Shown piece by piece: positions 34,723 through 45,689 of a DNA stretch of 64,000 nt. Position 1 is the stretch's first letter; each line of letters starts with the position of its first letter. Position numbers and translations under genes: made by a program. The notes under the pieces were generated by a model. That model searched no databases, was not told where the DNA came from, and was given only the letters and a program-made list of their open reading frames with translations. This DNA is from Ovis canadensis (lineage: Eukaryota > Chordata > Mammalia > Artiodactyla > Bovidae). The stretch is taken from NCBI RefSeq assembly GCF_042477335.2, contig NC_091255.1, positions 40,402,501 to 40,466,500 on the forward strand, read 5' to 3'.

Positions 34723-34918
34723 ATGGGACTCTCCTGGTGGTCCAGTGGCTAAGACTCCACACTCCCACCTCAGGGGGCCAGAGTTCGATCTCTGGTCAGG
34801 GAACTAGATCCCGCAAACCACAACCAAGAGTTCACATGCCACATCTAAAGATCCCACATTCTATGACAAAGAACCGACACAGCCAGATAAATAAATGAAT
34901 AAATATTTTTAAAAATAT
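34723..34918 (+). mobile_element. CHR-type tRNA SINE, (AAAT)-tailed
   Basis: Head ggactctcctggtggtccag, B-box gagttcgatctctggtcagg, body aaccacaaccaagagttc, tail ataaataaatgaataaa. Confidence 0.93.
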
Positions 34919-34999
34919 GAAGTCTCACACTTGGATGTGATAGCAAAGTTGAATTACTGTAAAAGTTTATTCTCAGCCTGTGTGCTTACCAAGACATAG

Positions 35000-35207
35000 C
35001 GAAGTGAAGTCGCTCAGTCGTGTCCGACTCTTTGAGACCCCGCGGACTGTAGCCTACCAGGCTCCTCCGTCCATGGGATTCTCCAGGCAAGAATGCTGGA
35101 GTGGGTTGCCATTTCCTTCTCCAGGGGATCTTCCCAACCCAGGGATTTAACCCGGGTCTCCCATATTGGAGGCAGACGCTTTAACCTCTGAGCCACCAGG
35201 GGAGCTA
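35000..35207 (-). mobile_element. Bov-tA SINE with 13-bp target-site duplication
   Basis: Antisense, near-consensus copy. Flanks taccaagacatag (34987-34999) and taccaggacatag (35208-35220) differ by one base. Confidence 0.96.
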
Positions 35208-35220
35208 TACCAGGACATAG

Positions 35221-35938
35221 GTTGGTCGTAAATTGTAGATTGGCACTGGCCCAACCAGAATGCTGGGGTTAACAATGACTTGTGCCATCTTTTTTTGCAA
35301 TGAACATTTCACTTATACTTAGTCAGAATACTTCCTTCTCTGGACTTTCTTTCTTGCTTAAGGAGGTAGTTTAAGATTTATTTATAAGAATTCCATTGCT
35401 AAGCTTATTCCATTTTAGTCTCTGGTCCTTGTAGATTTTTTTCAGGTTTTATTACGCCCTCCCTTTTTTGTCTGGATTTTCTAGTATTGCAGGATAGGGA
35501 TTCAAGCTATATTTTCCTCCCAATGCGCTATCCCATTGCCTTTGTCATTGTGGGAGATATTATGATCTGGCTTTACCTTCTTGTAGATACTGAGTCTGGA
35601 AGGCTAAAATCCTACATTCTGAGATCAGTTGTCCTGTGGCTTCATCTATCATGTGCATTGCACTGAGTAAACACATCCAAGCCAGTCTTGGAGCTGAGAG
35701 AGTAGCCCAAACTTGAACTGCTCACAGGCGTCCTCATTTCCCTGGTAAACACAGTAGAGCAGGTATTTTGTTATCTCAGGGTGGCTGTGAAAGGTTTCTC
35801 GAGGTCTTATACTGTAAATGACAATCAGAAAGAGCAGCAGCAATGACACTTCTGCTTGAAAAGTCTTAAGTATGATTTGACCTTCTGCCTGGCTGCGTAA
35901 CACCCAGCCTTTTATCTTCCCAGATGGTTTTTAGAAGC
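35221..35938. other. Unassigned sequence
   Basis: No gene or repeat recognised; T-rich between 35280 and 35480. Confidence 0.35.
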
Positions 35939-35939
35939 T

Positions 35940-36146
35940 TCTTGGCCTTCCCTGTGGCACAGATGGTAAAGAATCTGCCTGTCATGCAGGAGACCCAAGT
36001 TCAACCCCTGAGTTATGAAGATCCCCTAACGATGGGAATAGCTACCCATTCCAGTATTCTTGCCTGGAGAATTCCATGGACAGAGGAGCCTCATGGGCTA
36101 GAGTCCATGGGCTCACAAAGAGTTGGACATGACGGAGTGATGAACC
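35940..36146 (+). mobile_element. Bov-tA SINE
   Basis: Head ggccttccctgtggcacaga, body ccagtattcttgcctggaga, tail ggacatgacggagtgatga. The tail is diverged. Confidence 0.93.
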
Positions 36147-36199
36147 CTTGCATACTTCACTGAACCATCTCAATAAACATTTTCGTTTAAACTACCTAG

Positions 36200-37065
36200 A
36201 GGGAATTCTGTTGTCTGCAACAAAAATCTTCACAGAACAGTCAACTTTAAATTATTTTATCCACTGAGATCCTTTACTATATTTACTCTTTTGATTCATT
36301 GATTCATTTTGAATGGATCAATAGCAATACATTCAAGCCAATTTCATGTCAGTCTTGTCACAGTGGATTTACATTGTCCAATATTACTGTTTAATTTGTT
36401 CATTTACTATAGTATATGGATTAGCTTCCTAATATATTCTAGAATAAGCTTTACTTGATCATTCTTTTGATTGCAAGCTTTTATTTCTAGTGTATAGTTA
36501 ACATTTTTGTGTCTGTATTCACTAGTGAGATTAAGCTTATGTTTCTTTTTCTTGTGCTGTCTTTCCAGGTTTTTATTTTGTATTCATTTGGCTGCATGCA
36601 ATGAGTTGAGGTGGTTTCTACTATTTTCCAGGATCTGAAATTATTTAACTTCTAGTGTAACTACCTCTTTTTCAGACATGAGGGAGAATTCAGCTATGTT
36701 ACATTCTTCTCTCAATGCCTTTTCCAATGGGGCCTCTTTAACCGCTTTTCTAATCTCATTTATTGGAAATTTTCCTATTCAAATTTTCTACCTCTGGAGT
36801 CAAATTTGGTGAACTATATTATTATATAATAGGAAATCACCCCCTCCTCCTAGGGTTTTAAATCTATTACCATAGGAGTTGGATGTAGACAATTTCTTCT
36901 GTATCAGTGACATTTCCTTTCTTCTTTCTAATCTTGGGTGTCTTTACTCTTCCTCTTTTTTTACAATCAAGCTCAAAAAGAGTTGACTTATTTTGTTGGC
37001 CTTTACAAAGATCCAGCTTTTGAATGTGTTTATCTTTCATGCTATTTGTTTCTAACTCATTATTT
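36200..37065 (-). mobile_element. Ancient LINE-1 ORF2 fragment, antisense
   Basis: The plus strand reads like the complement of L1 ORF2: tttctttttcttgtgctgtc, attttctacctctggagtca, tttctaatcttgggtgtctt and acaaagatccagcttttgaa. It is highly diverged and no frame is open. Confidence 0.55.
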
Positions 37066-38390
37066 ATTTGTTGAACACATAAATGCCAGTTATCAACAAA
37101 TAGGTGGGTTGAAGACCACTGGGGAGAATATGTGTTGAGTGAGAATGGTGAAGCCCTCTTAAGAACACCAATATCTTAAGAGCTGAACAGAAAAAAAGCA
37201 CACAGATTTCAAAGACTCAATCTGATAAGTGGGAGTAAAACCAGACACCAGAGAACACAAGGTCACGGAAACCAAGATAAAAGTGCTTCACAAAGGAGAG
37301 CATTGTCAACAGCTCCAAATGTTGCCCAGGGGGATCTCTTGCCAGAGGACTTAGACATGTCCGTTTCTAATGCCTGCAAGTAGGTTGCAGATGGTCCTTG
37401 CAAAAGCAGTTTTATGGTTTTACAGACTGACAAGCAAAAAAGTCAGATTTCAGTGGGTAAAAGAGTAAGAAGAACGTGAGGAAGTGCAGATAATAGTCTC
37501 AGATAACATAAAAGACCTCTGGCTGAGTGCTTAAGGAGAGCAGGGACAGGACATGGAAGAAATTAGGGTTAGGGTGGAGAGGCATTTTTATAAAGATGTA
37601 AAAAGGCTCAAGCGCATTTAAATGTTGACAGGAAGCAGCCAGTAAAGAGTTAGGTGGGAGATAAACAGGGGGAAAGTAATGCAGAGCACAGAGGCAGTAA
37701 CAGACTCATTTAGGAGGGAATCATATTGTCCTGTGTTATAAGGCAGGAGGCTAGGATATCTGGGGATGAATGTGGGTAAACCCTCTTTTGTTGGCCTGAT
37801 GAAATGAAGTCATGGAACTTGGACTCTAGCTCCTCTAAGAAGTACCTTGGCGGAGTCTTTTGCTGAAAATAAGTAGGAAAGCGGAGGTTGCAGCCATCCG
37901 AAAATAGAGAAACATTGACACAGTCTCAGGAAGTCCTGGGAGAAAGACCCAGCTTGGGAACTGTGGAAGAATTTATTGATTGTGTCAAGAGCCTAGTTGA
38001 GTTGAAAGTCACATAGTGTGGAGGCACCATGAACAGGAATGAGGCAAACAGATGGACCTAGGTGATAACTAGTGTTTGTGGGGGATCCTCAAGCCCTGCT
38101 CTGTGTCACTCAAAGACGCCTCTTCCAGATTTGCTGTGGGAAGAAAGGAAATAAGCCTGTGTTAGACTTACTGGAACAAACTCTTTTTCCATCTCTCAGA
38201 GCCTACTTCCACATTAAAGAGTAAAGGAGTGAATGGGCCTGTGGTCTGCTTCCTCTTACTCAGAAGCAAGTCCTCCCAGACAGCACAGAGGTAAGCACCT
38301 GCTATCAGAACTACCAAGACCAGAGTGAATGAGAGATAAGAGAGACTATGGCCCGATGTGGATCTTATAACACAAAAACCACAATCTACT
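37066..38390. other. Unassigned 1.3-kb sequence
   Basis: Purine-rich single-copy-looking DNA. I see no ORF with a domain, no splice-like frame and no repeat I can name. Confidence 0.4.
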
Positions 38391-38930
38391 TTTAGATCCC
38401 ACCTAAGAGACCCTGATGCTTTTGAACTGTGGTGTTGGAGAAGAGTCTTGAGAGTCCCTTGGACTGCAAGGAGATCCAACCAGTCCATTCTGAAGGAGAT
38501 CAGCCCTGGGATTTCTTGGGAAGGAATAATGCTAAAGCTGAAACTCCAGTACTTTGGCCACCTCATGCGAAGAGTTGACTCATTGGAAAAGACTGTGATG
38601 CTGGGAGGGATTGGGGACACGAGGAGAAGGGGACGACAGAGGATGAGATGGCTGGATGGCATCACTGACTCGATGGATGTGAGTCTGAGTGAACTCCGGG
38701 AGTTGGTGATGGACAGGGAGGCCTGGTGTGCTGCAATTCATGGAGTCACAAAGAGTCGGACACAACTGAGCGACTGAACTGAACTGAACTGAACTGAAGA
38801 GACCCTGGAGAAGGGAATGGTTATCAATTCCAGTATTCTTGCCTGGAGAGTTCCATGGACAGAGGAGCCCAGCAGGCTACAGTCCATAGGGTCGCAAAAA
38901 ATCAGACAAGACTGAAAGATTAACAACTAC
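38391..38930 (+). mobile_element. Bov-tA SINE split by a BovB insertion
   Basis: The body from gagaccctggagaagggaat to actgaaagattaacaac (38797-38930) is clear. The left part (about 38391-38411, tagatcccacctaagagacc) is degenerate but collinear with the B-box-to-body segment. A BovB tail separates them. Confidence 0.8.
38412..38796 (+). mobile_element. BovB 3' end with perfect target-site duplication
   Basis: A 5'-truncated BovB begins at tgatgcttttgaactgtggt and ends in a fourfold gaact tail. It keeps an open C-terminal frame (to the stop at 38775-38777, residues [17 protein letters not shown] ... RMRWLDGI ... RTQLSD). The 11-bp duplication aagagaccctg at 38405-38415 and 38797-38807 is perfect. 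Together with the low divergence this suggests the youngest BovB event in the window. Confidence 0.95.
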
Positions 38931-38997
38931 GCTTTTCAAGAGACTCAAAGCAGAATAAACTCAGACATTCTAGTTTCTTAAAGCGTAGCTCAAATAC

Positions 38998-39475
38998 ATG
39001 CATCCCTATGTTCATAGCAGCACTGTTTACAATAACCGAGACAGGAAGCAGCCTAACTGTCCATCGACAGAGGAATGCATAAAGAAAGTGTACGCACATG
39101 CAATGGAATATTACTCAGCCATAAAGAAGAATGAAATAATACCATTTGCAGCAAGATGAATGGACCTGGGGTCATTGTACTTAGTGAAGTCAGTCGGAAA
39201 AAGACAAATACCATACAATATCACTTATATGTGGAATCTAAAATATAACACAAATGAACTTATTTATGAAACAGAAACAGACTCACAGACACAGAGAACA
39301 GACTAGTGGTTGCCAAGTGGGAGGAGGGGTGGGGGAGGGATGGAGCAGGAGTTTGGGATGAGCAGATACAAACTATTATATATAGGATGGATAAACAACA
39401 AGGTCCTACTGTATAGCACAGGGAACTCTATTCAATGTCTTTGGATAAACTGTAATGGAAAAAAATGTGTAAAGA
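38998..39475 (+). mobile_element. LINE-1 3' end, sense
   Basis: ttcatagcagcactgtttac, aatggaatattactcagcca, atcacttatatgtggaatct and gtatagcacagggaactcta are in L1 order. It lacks the extreme 3' end and the poly(A). Confidence 0.92.
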
Positions 39476-39644
39476 GTATTTCAGTAAGAAAGTGGTTATA
39501 TCTGTTTATCATCTATCTATCTACCCACACGTCTACCTCACAATGTCTTTTATTAGCTCCTAACTTCCCTCAGAACAAGAATCACATGATCCTCAACCAG
39601 CCAACCTCCTGAGCAGTATTTTAAAAACTGTGGCATTTTAAAAT

Positions 39645-39890
39645 CACATGAGGATGTCTCTCAAAATATGGTCTTGGACTGACTGAATTAGATCCCTGGA
39701 ATTTTAAAAAAAATTCATTTAAAATCCTCCATAAGAATCTCCAGGGATGCTCCAAAGGCAGATACCAGGACTGGATCTCAAATCTTCTAATTCTGAATCT
39801 GGGTCATACACAGGATAGTCTAAGGAGTATCCTGGGGCATTTTTAATATGTTATTAAGGAGGAATTCGTTTGTGATTCTGATGCACATCG
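39645..39890. mobile_element. Degenerate MER5-like hAT remnant
   Basis: The pattern atcacatgaggatgtctctc ... actggatctcaaatcttcta ... gtgattctgatgcacatcga recalls MER5-type elements. It is too diverged to name firmly. Confidence 0.35.
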
Positions 39891-39972
39891 AGATCAGGCA
39901 GGTTTTTCTCTCTACACTGGTTTACCTGTTGAGTTTCTGCATAAATTTTATTTTGCATAAGGACTGCTTAAA

Positions 39973-40178
39973 GGAAAGTGTTAGTCACTCAGTCATGTCA
40001 CTCTTGGTGACCCCTATGGACAGTAGCCCGCCAGGCTCCTCTGTCCATGGGATTCTCCAGGCAAGAGTACTAGAGTGGATAGCCATTTCTTTCTCCAGGG
40101 GATCGGCTCAACCCAGGATTGAACCTGCATCTCCTACACTGCAGGCAGATTCTTTACCACTGAGCTACCGGGGAAGCC
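39973..40178 (-). mobile_element. Bov-tA SINE with 9-bp target-site duplication
   Basis: Antisense copy. ctgcttaaa flanks it at 39964-39972 and 40179-40187. Confidence 0.95.
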
Positions 40179-40187
40179 CTGCTTAAA

Positions 40188-40516
40188 AGACAAGGGATGC
40201 TAACTGCTCTGAAGCACCCAACAGGAGAATTCAGTGTGAGATGGGGTAGAAATGAGGAGAAACTACCAAACCTTTAGAAGAGTAAAGCCAAACAGACATG
40301 GAGGCCAGCAGAATCAGCACATGGGGCTCACAGACACCTGACGAAGTCTAAGTGGGGGACCAAGAGTTATTTTATAGCCCTTAGGGTCAACGCCCAAAGG
40401 TTTTAGCCAAGCAGCAAGTTCGGAGCATTTTGGAAGCCTATGATGAGCTGTCCAGACAGAGCTGAAAAGACGACATTAGGGTCCCTCCGGGCCCCTCTGA
40501 GGGTCTGTGCTGTTGT
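40188..40516. other. Unassigned, possibly LTR-like sequence
   Basis: The text around 40225-40470 (aatgaggagaaactacc, gacatggaggccagcag, cagcgcccaaaggt-like) faintly recalls ruminant endogenous-retrovirus LTRs, but I cannot support this. No coding sequence. Confidence 0.2.
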
Positions 40517-40716
40517 GATATTTGCTCAGTTGTGCCTGACTCTTTTCAACCCCATGGACACAGCCCACCAACCTGCTCTGTCTATGGGATTCTCCAGGCA
40601 AGAATACTGGAGTGGGTTGCCTTGCCCTCCTCCAGGGGAGCTTTCAGACCCAGGGATCAAACCCGGGTCTCTTGCATTTCAGGCAGATTCTTCACCAACT
40701 GAGCCACAAGGGAAGG
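40517..40716 (-). mobile_element. Bov-tA SINE
   Basis: Antisense: ttgctcagttgtgcctgact to aactgagccacaagggaagg. Confidence 0.94.
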
Positions 40717-41064
40717 CCTTGAAGGTATGTATTTGTGTCCATGACATACCTAGGCTGCCCTTAAGAATTTCTGCGTGATCCTCACCAGAGTCCCACTGAG
40801 CTGAGGAAAGAGCACAGAGGGAAACCTGAAGCTGGTGTTTGTCCTGCTCTAAGTCTCATATCCTCATCTCTAAAGCAAGGGGGTGGGCCAAGTGTCTCCC
40901 TGTACTCCTGCCTGGAGCAGCTTTCTGACCCTGTGGAAAAGCTGCCAGCCCATCCTAGACCTGAGCATCCAGGGATCCCATGTGGGTTTAAGAGCAAAGA
41001 CCTTTCTGAGTTCATGGAATTCAGAATAATAACTAGTTAGCTACCTTTGGGAAGTCGAGTAGAG
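40717..41064. other. Unassigned sequence
   Basis: No repeat or gene recognised. Confidence 0.4.
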
Positions 41065-41300
41065 GGACCTCCCTGGTGGTCCAGTGGTTAAGAGCCCGAC
41101 TTACAAAGCAGGGGACGCAGGTTCCATCCCAATCAGGGAACTAAGAGCCCACATGCTGTGGAGCAACTAAGCCTGTGAGCCACAATTACTGAGCTTGTGC
41201 TTGCCAGAGCCCACGACACAACAAAAGGTCCCGCATGACGCAGCAAAGATCCTGCATGCAGTAACCAAGACCATCTGCAGCAAATACATAAGTAAATAGT
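41065..41300 (+). mobile_element. CHR/Bov-tA3-type tRNA SINE, nearly full length
   Basis: Head gggacctccctggtggtcca through the long CHR body (gagccacaattactgagctt, agcccacgacacaacaaaag) to atacataagtaaatag. Confidence 0.93.
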
Positions 41301-41365
41301 CAAAAAATAAGATACATCTTAAAGAGGACAAAACTAAAAGAACGAAGAAGTACTATAACAACCTG

Positions 41366-41678
41366 AAAGGGAAAGTCTCTCGGTCGTGTCCAACTCTTAG
41401 TGACCCCATGGACTATGCAGTCCACGGAACTCTCCAGGCCAGAATACTGGCGTAAGTAGCCTTTCCCTTCTCTAGGGGATCTTCCCAACCCAGGGATTGA
41501 ACCCAGGTGTCCCACATTGCAGGCGGATTCTTTACCAGCTGAGCCATAAGGGAAGCCCAGGAATACTGGAGTGAGTAGCCTATCCCTGCTCCAGCAGATC
41601 TTTCCAACCCAGGAATTGAACCAGGGTCTCCTGCATTGCAGGCGGATTCTTTACCAACTGAGCCAGGAGGGAAGCCCT
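41366..41678 (-). mobile_element. Bov-tA dimer, antisense
   Basis: A complete antisense Bov-tA (41366-41557) is followed by a second body-plus-head unit (ggaatactggagtgagtagc to gagccaggagggaagccc). It mirrors the dimer layout at 28630-28960. Confidence 0.93.
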
Positions 41679-41682
41679 AGAA

Positions 41683-41825
41683 GGGTGGGAAAGGGTGGGA
41701 AGTGGGAGGGAGGTGCCAGAGGGAGGGGACATATGTACACCTATGGCCAATTCATGCTGATGCATGGCAGAAATCAAACCAATATTGTAAAGCAATTATC
41801 TTTCCATTAAAAATAAAAAAGAAGA
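41683..41825 (+). mobile_element. Ruminant LINE-1 3' terminus
   Basis: ggaggggacatatgtacacc, aatattgtaaagcaattatc, then an A-rich tail. Only the last 140 bp of L1 is present. Confidence 0.9.
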
Positions 41826-42468
41826 TGAGTAGCGTTATCAAGGATGAAACGATGTTTGTAGTCTTGCCTCCATGCATGATTCATTTAGGAAAAGATGGCT
41901 GCTTTCAAAGACATGAGGAGATTCCTTGTATGTCATAAAAAGCTTCCTGTCCACAGCGGGGGGATGGTGAAGGTGGCTGTGGGCCTTGCCAGCCCTGGGC
42001 CAGCTCTGTGAGTCCGAGACGCTGCCGTGCAGGAGTTGGCTCCCTGACAGACACAGCCTGCTCCAGGAAGAGCCAGGGGTCTGGGTGGCAGCCTTGGCTT
42101 GCTTGGAGAAACCATTTTCGCCCACTTCTCAGGAGCCAGATCTGGATTCCAGGGCGATTTTATGAGGTGCTACTATAAGGAAGGGAATAGATTTTAACCA
42201 AATGTTCCAGAACTTAATGAAGTGAGTGTTGGAAATACCCCTTTGGTAGAATCCCCAGAGCCTGAGGCAGAAATGAAGGCTTTGAGTGGGATGTGAAGTT
42301 GGTTAACAGGCGACAGACAGTCAGAGCCAAGCAAGGTGAATCGGGTCAGGGCCTAGGCCAGTTCTTAGGGTCGTGGAAAGGGGAAATTTCCCTGTAATGA
42401 AGACATATCACTTTTATGATATACCAAAGAAAATTCAAAAGCATCAGCCGAACTTGGTACGTGATTCA
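41826..42468. other. Unassigned sequence
   Basis: No repeat or gene recognised. A 95-residue minus-strand ORF (42125-41838) has no known domain. Confidence 0.4.
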
Positions 42469-42469
42469 A

Positions 42470-42620
42470 AGTGTTAGTTGCTCAGTCGTGTTGGACTCTT
42501 TGTGACCCCATGGACCGTGCTCGGTGGGATTCTCCAGGCAAGAATACTGGAGTGGGTTGCCCTGCCCTCCTCCAGGGGATCTTCCCCACCCAGGGACTGA
42601 AACTGCATCTCCTGTGTCAG
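42470..42620 (-). mobile_element. Bov-tA SINE, head truncated
   Basis: Antisense BovA body and B-box (gatcttccccacccagggac) present; the expected aag-ccc head end is missing after ctcctgtgtcag. Confidence 0.9.
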
Positions 42621-42834
42621 CCCGTATAATGTAGGATGATGGAAGTATTGTCTGTCTTGATTATGATGATGGCCATACTTGTGTATTTATTTCTCAGAAC
42701 TCATTGAATTGGATTATGTCAATTACTGTCAATTAATAAACTGAAGGAAAAAAAAAGTCTTAAAAACTAAGGAAGAATAGCTGAGGAAGTTTTGTTCTTT
42801 TTAAGATTCTTTTGATGTGTGCTATTTTTAAAGC

Positions 42835-42988
42835 CTTTACTGAATTTGTTACAATATTGCTTCTGTTCTATATGTTGGTTTTCCGACCAGGAGGCATGTA
42901 GGGTCTTAATTCCCTGACCAGGGATCGAACCCACACCCTCTGCATTGGAAGGCAAAGTCTTAACCACAGGACCGCCAGGGAAGTCCCA
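42835..42988 (-). mobile_element. CHR-type tRNA SINE
   Basis: Antisense: gaggcatgtagggtcttaat, ccctgaccagggatcgaacc, and head accgccagggaagtccc. Confidence 0.92.
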
Positions 42989-43007
42989 GTGAGGCAGCTT
43001 TGAATAG

Positions 43008-43214
43008 GTGTGTTAGTCTCTCAGTTGTGTGACCGACTCTTTGTGACCCATAGACTAGCCCACCAGGCTCCTCTGTCCATGAGATTCTCCAGGTAATAAT
43101 ACTGGAGTGGGTTGCCGTTCCCGTCTCCAGGGGATCTTCCTGATCCAGGGATCGAACCGGGGTCTCTCACATCACAGGCAGATTCTTTACCACCTGAGTC
43201 ACCAGGGAAACCCT
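43008..43214 (-). mobile_element. Bov-tA SINE
   Basis: Antisense copy, gttagtctctcagttgtgtg to cctgagtcaccagggaaacc. Confidence 0.95.
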
Positions 43215-43545
43215 TGAAAAAGTGAGAAGGCCAGAATTCTGGCCAAGAACTGAGCTGAGCTGAGCTACCCTGAGGGCCACCTCTCCAGGAGCCGTGAGGG
43301 CCTCTGGCCAAAGTCGAAGGCAGAGAAGAAACACAGATTGCTGCTCCGTCCCCCCTCACAGTATCACAAAATCAAGTGTTAGAGCTGGATCACTTTCCTC
43401 AAGTATATCCCACGGAGCACTGACTCCACGAGCTCCTCCCTGAATAAAAAGAACCTGAAGTCAAATAAATTCTGGAGACGCTTATATTACACTCACCTCT
43501 CGCATGAGCACAAGATACGTGAGACCAGCACCAGCCAACAGGACT
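43215..43545. other. Unassigned sequence
   Basis: No gene or repeat recognised; gagctgagctgagcta at about 43250-43266 is a short 5-bp tandem. Confidence 0.4.
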
Positions 43546-43865
43546 ACGATATCGGTTACATTTGTAATTTAAGATTTTTTTAGAGGAGTCACATTTTGGA
43601 AAATGAATTTAAGTTTAATAATATTTTTATGTAACCCAATATATTTAAAATATTAGCAATCCAACATGTAATATATATAAAAATTATTAATGAGATATTT
43701 TTACATTCTTTCTCATAATACTAACCTTTTGAAATCCACTGTGTATTTTAAGGTACAGCACGTCATCTCAACACAGACAAGCCATGTTTCAAGTCCTTAA
43801 TAGCCACGTATATCAAGAGGCTGCTGTATCAGACAGTGCAGCCTTAGAATATTTAGGGCTCCAAG
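43546..43865. mobile_element. hAT-type MER DNA transposon remnant
   Basis: Text such as taacccaatatatttaaaat, caacatgtaatatatataaa, attattaatgagatattt and catgtttcaagtccttaata/gccac matches a common mammalian non-autonomous DNA transposon. The exact family and orientation are not assigned. Confidence 0.65.
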
Positions 43866-44073
43866 AAGCCCTACAGTACAGAAGTGTCTTTAAATTTGTT
43901 TAATCCAGTGTTTCCAAAATTTATTTGACCATAATACCATTTTGGGAGGGTCAGTTCTATTTATTAGCATCTACTTTAAACGAAGACACTTCAAAAATAT
44001 CATTCAGTTCAAAGATTGTGAAGTTGAGGTCCAAAAATTAGGTATAATCTAAAGACAGGTTGGGGATGGGGGG

Positions 44074-44225
44074 AGGTATTCCCTGGATGTCCAGTAGTTA
44101 AGGCGCTGAGCTTCCATCGCAAGAGGCATGGTTTCAGTCCCTGGTTAGGGGACTAAGACACCGCATGCTGTACGATACAGCTAAAACCTAGAGAGAAAGA
44201 AAGAAGGGAGAAAGGAAGGAAAGAT
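44074..44225 (+). mobile_element. CHR-type tRNA SINE with purine tail
   Basis: ggtattccctggatgtccag, B-box ggtttcagtccctggttagg, then a GAAA/GGAAA-rich tail (44190-44225). 43866-44073 before it is unassigned, with a weak MER20-like phrase at 43905-43960. Confidence 0.85.
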
Positions 44226-44283
44226 AAGCTTTGACTTGTGAGTACAATGCTTTTGGGTAATCTAAGCTGGCTTTTAAAAATCG

Positions 44284-44477
44284 GTTGTTGTTGTTCAGCT
44301 GCTCAGTCATGTCCAGCTGTTTGCAGCCCCATGGACTGCAGCATGCCAGGCTTCCCTGTCCTTCACCATCTCCCAGAATTTGCTCAAACTCATGTCCATT
44401 GAGTCAATGGTGCCATCCCACCATCTCATCCTCTGTCGCCCCCTTTCTCTCCTGCCCTCAGTGTTTCCCAGCATCAG
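44284..44477 (-). mobile_element. BovB 3'-end fragment joined to a Bov-tA
   Basis: Antisense BovB tail (gttgttgttcagctgctcag to ctcagtgtttcccagcatca) stops abruptly. The next base begins the inner part of a Bov-tA in the same orientation. Confidence 0.9.
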
Positions 44478-44603
44478 GAAAGAGTACTGGAGTGGGTTGC
44501 CATGCCCTACTCCAGGGGATCTTCCAGACCCAAAGATCAAACCCTTGTCTCTTACGTCCCCTGCATTGGCGAATGGGTTCTTTACCACTAGCACCAGTGA
44601 GGG
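44478..44603 (-). mobile_element. Bov-tA body and head, chimeric junction
   Basis: gagtactggagtgggttgcc, gatcttccagacccaaagat and the head caccagtg. It lacks its own distal tail, which the adjoining BovB sequence replaces. Confidence 0.9.
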
Positions 44604-44604
44604 A

Positions 44605-45130
44605 GACAGTCCCGCATTCCTCAGGTAACCATTCACTCTTCTTGGTTGGACTTAATCAAAACAGCATGTCCACTGTAGAGAACGGACGCTGAGAATCTCG
44701 GAACAGAATCCCCGTACACGGCATTGAGAGACAGTGCCTCTGGGCAGGAGGCCAGAGCTGCCAAGGTTTTACTGTTCCCATGGGGAAATGCATTCCTCCA
44801 AGCATGACTCAAATCTCCTGTGGTTGATGCTTATCTCGGGGCCAAGGCCAACAGCATCCCTTTTTCTTTATAGCAACAATTAATTTCCCTGGGGGGTTCC
44901 AGCTACTTTTCATAAGAGACAATTTACCCAAGAATGTGGACAGGCATGTGTCTGTGTGTTCGAGAATGTGTGGGTGCTCTTACACCTGTCTGAGGATGAC
45001 ATCAAGTAGCCTTGAATGTGGCAAACTCTTTTCTCATGTCCTCTGGGACTCCTGCTTAGTGAAAAGCTAGGAAGTGTCTGCAGAACAGAATGAAGGAAAG
45101 AGCTGAGAGCTTTATAAAAAGGTACACTCA
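44605..45130. other. Unassigned sequence
   Basis: No gene or repeat recognised. 44930-44975 is TG-rich. Confidence 0.4.
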
Positions 45131-45316
45131 GAGCAGGCTTTCCAGGGGGCACTAGTGGTAAAGAACCCGTCTCCCAACACAGGAGACTTAAGAGACACTG
45201 GTTCGATCCCTGGGTTGGGAAGATCTCCTTGAGGAAGGCATGGCAACCTACTGGAGCCTGGTGAGCTAGGGCCCATAGGGTCACAAAGATTCTGACATAA
45301 CTGAAGCAACTTAGTA
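45131..45316 (+). mobile_element. Bov-tA SINE, internally deleted
   Basis: Head ctttccagggggcactagtg and tail cataactgaagcaacttag. About 30 bp of the body (cagtattcttgcctggagaa) is missing at 45252. Flanks tacactca (45123-45130) and tgcactca (45317-45324) may be the target duplication. Confidence 0.92.
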
Positions 45317-45474
45317 TGCACTCATGCAAACTCATAGCGCCCTCCCTTTGCCTGAAAAGACAGAGCAGTATGCACGCAGAGAGCGAGTCATCTGCAGTGG
45401 CCCTGCCTGGTCATCTCATGGACTTGTTAGCTCATTGCTTGCAGGGAGGGGTCTAACAGAAAGATTCAAAAGGA

Positions 45475-45645
45475 GGGGCTTCCCTGGTGGTCCAGCAGTG
45501 AAGACTTCATCTTCCAGTGCAGGAGGTAAGGGTTTGATCCCTGGTCGGGGAGCTAAGATTTCACACGCCTCATGGCCAAAACACCAGATCATAAACAACA
45601 GAAGCAATATTGTAACAAGCTCAATAAAGACTTTTAAAATGGTGC
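45475..45645 (+). mobile_element. CHR-type tRNA SINE
   Basis: Head ggggcttccctggtggtcca, B-box gggtttgatccctggtcggg, tail ctcaataaagacttttaaa. Confidence 0.92.
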
Positions 45646-45651
45646 AAGTCA

Positions 45652-45680
45652 AATATATATATATATATATATATATATCT
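45652..45680. repeat. (AT)n microsatellite
   Basis: About 14 AT units directly after the SINE tail. Confidence 0.95.
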
Positions 45681-45689
45681 TTAAAAAGG

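Noticed and set aside
40188..40516. Ruminant endogenous retrovirus LTR
   Set aside because: The resemblance rests on vague recall of phrases; no TG...CA ends, polyadenylation signal or duplication could be identified.
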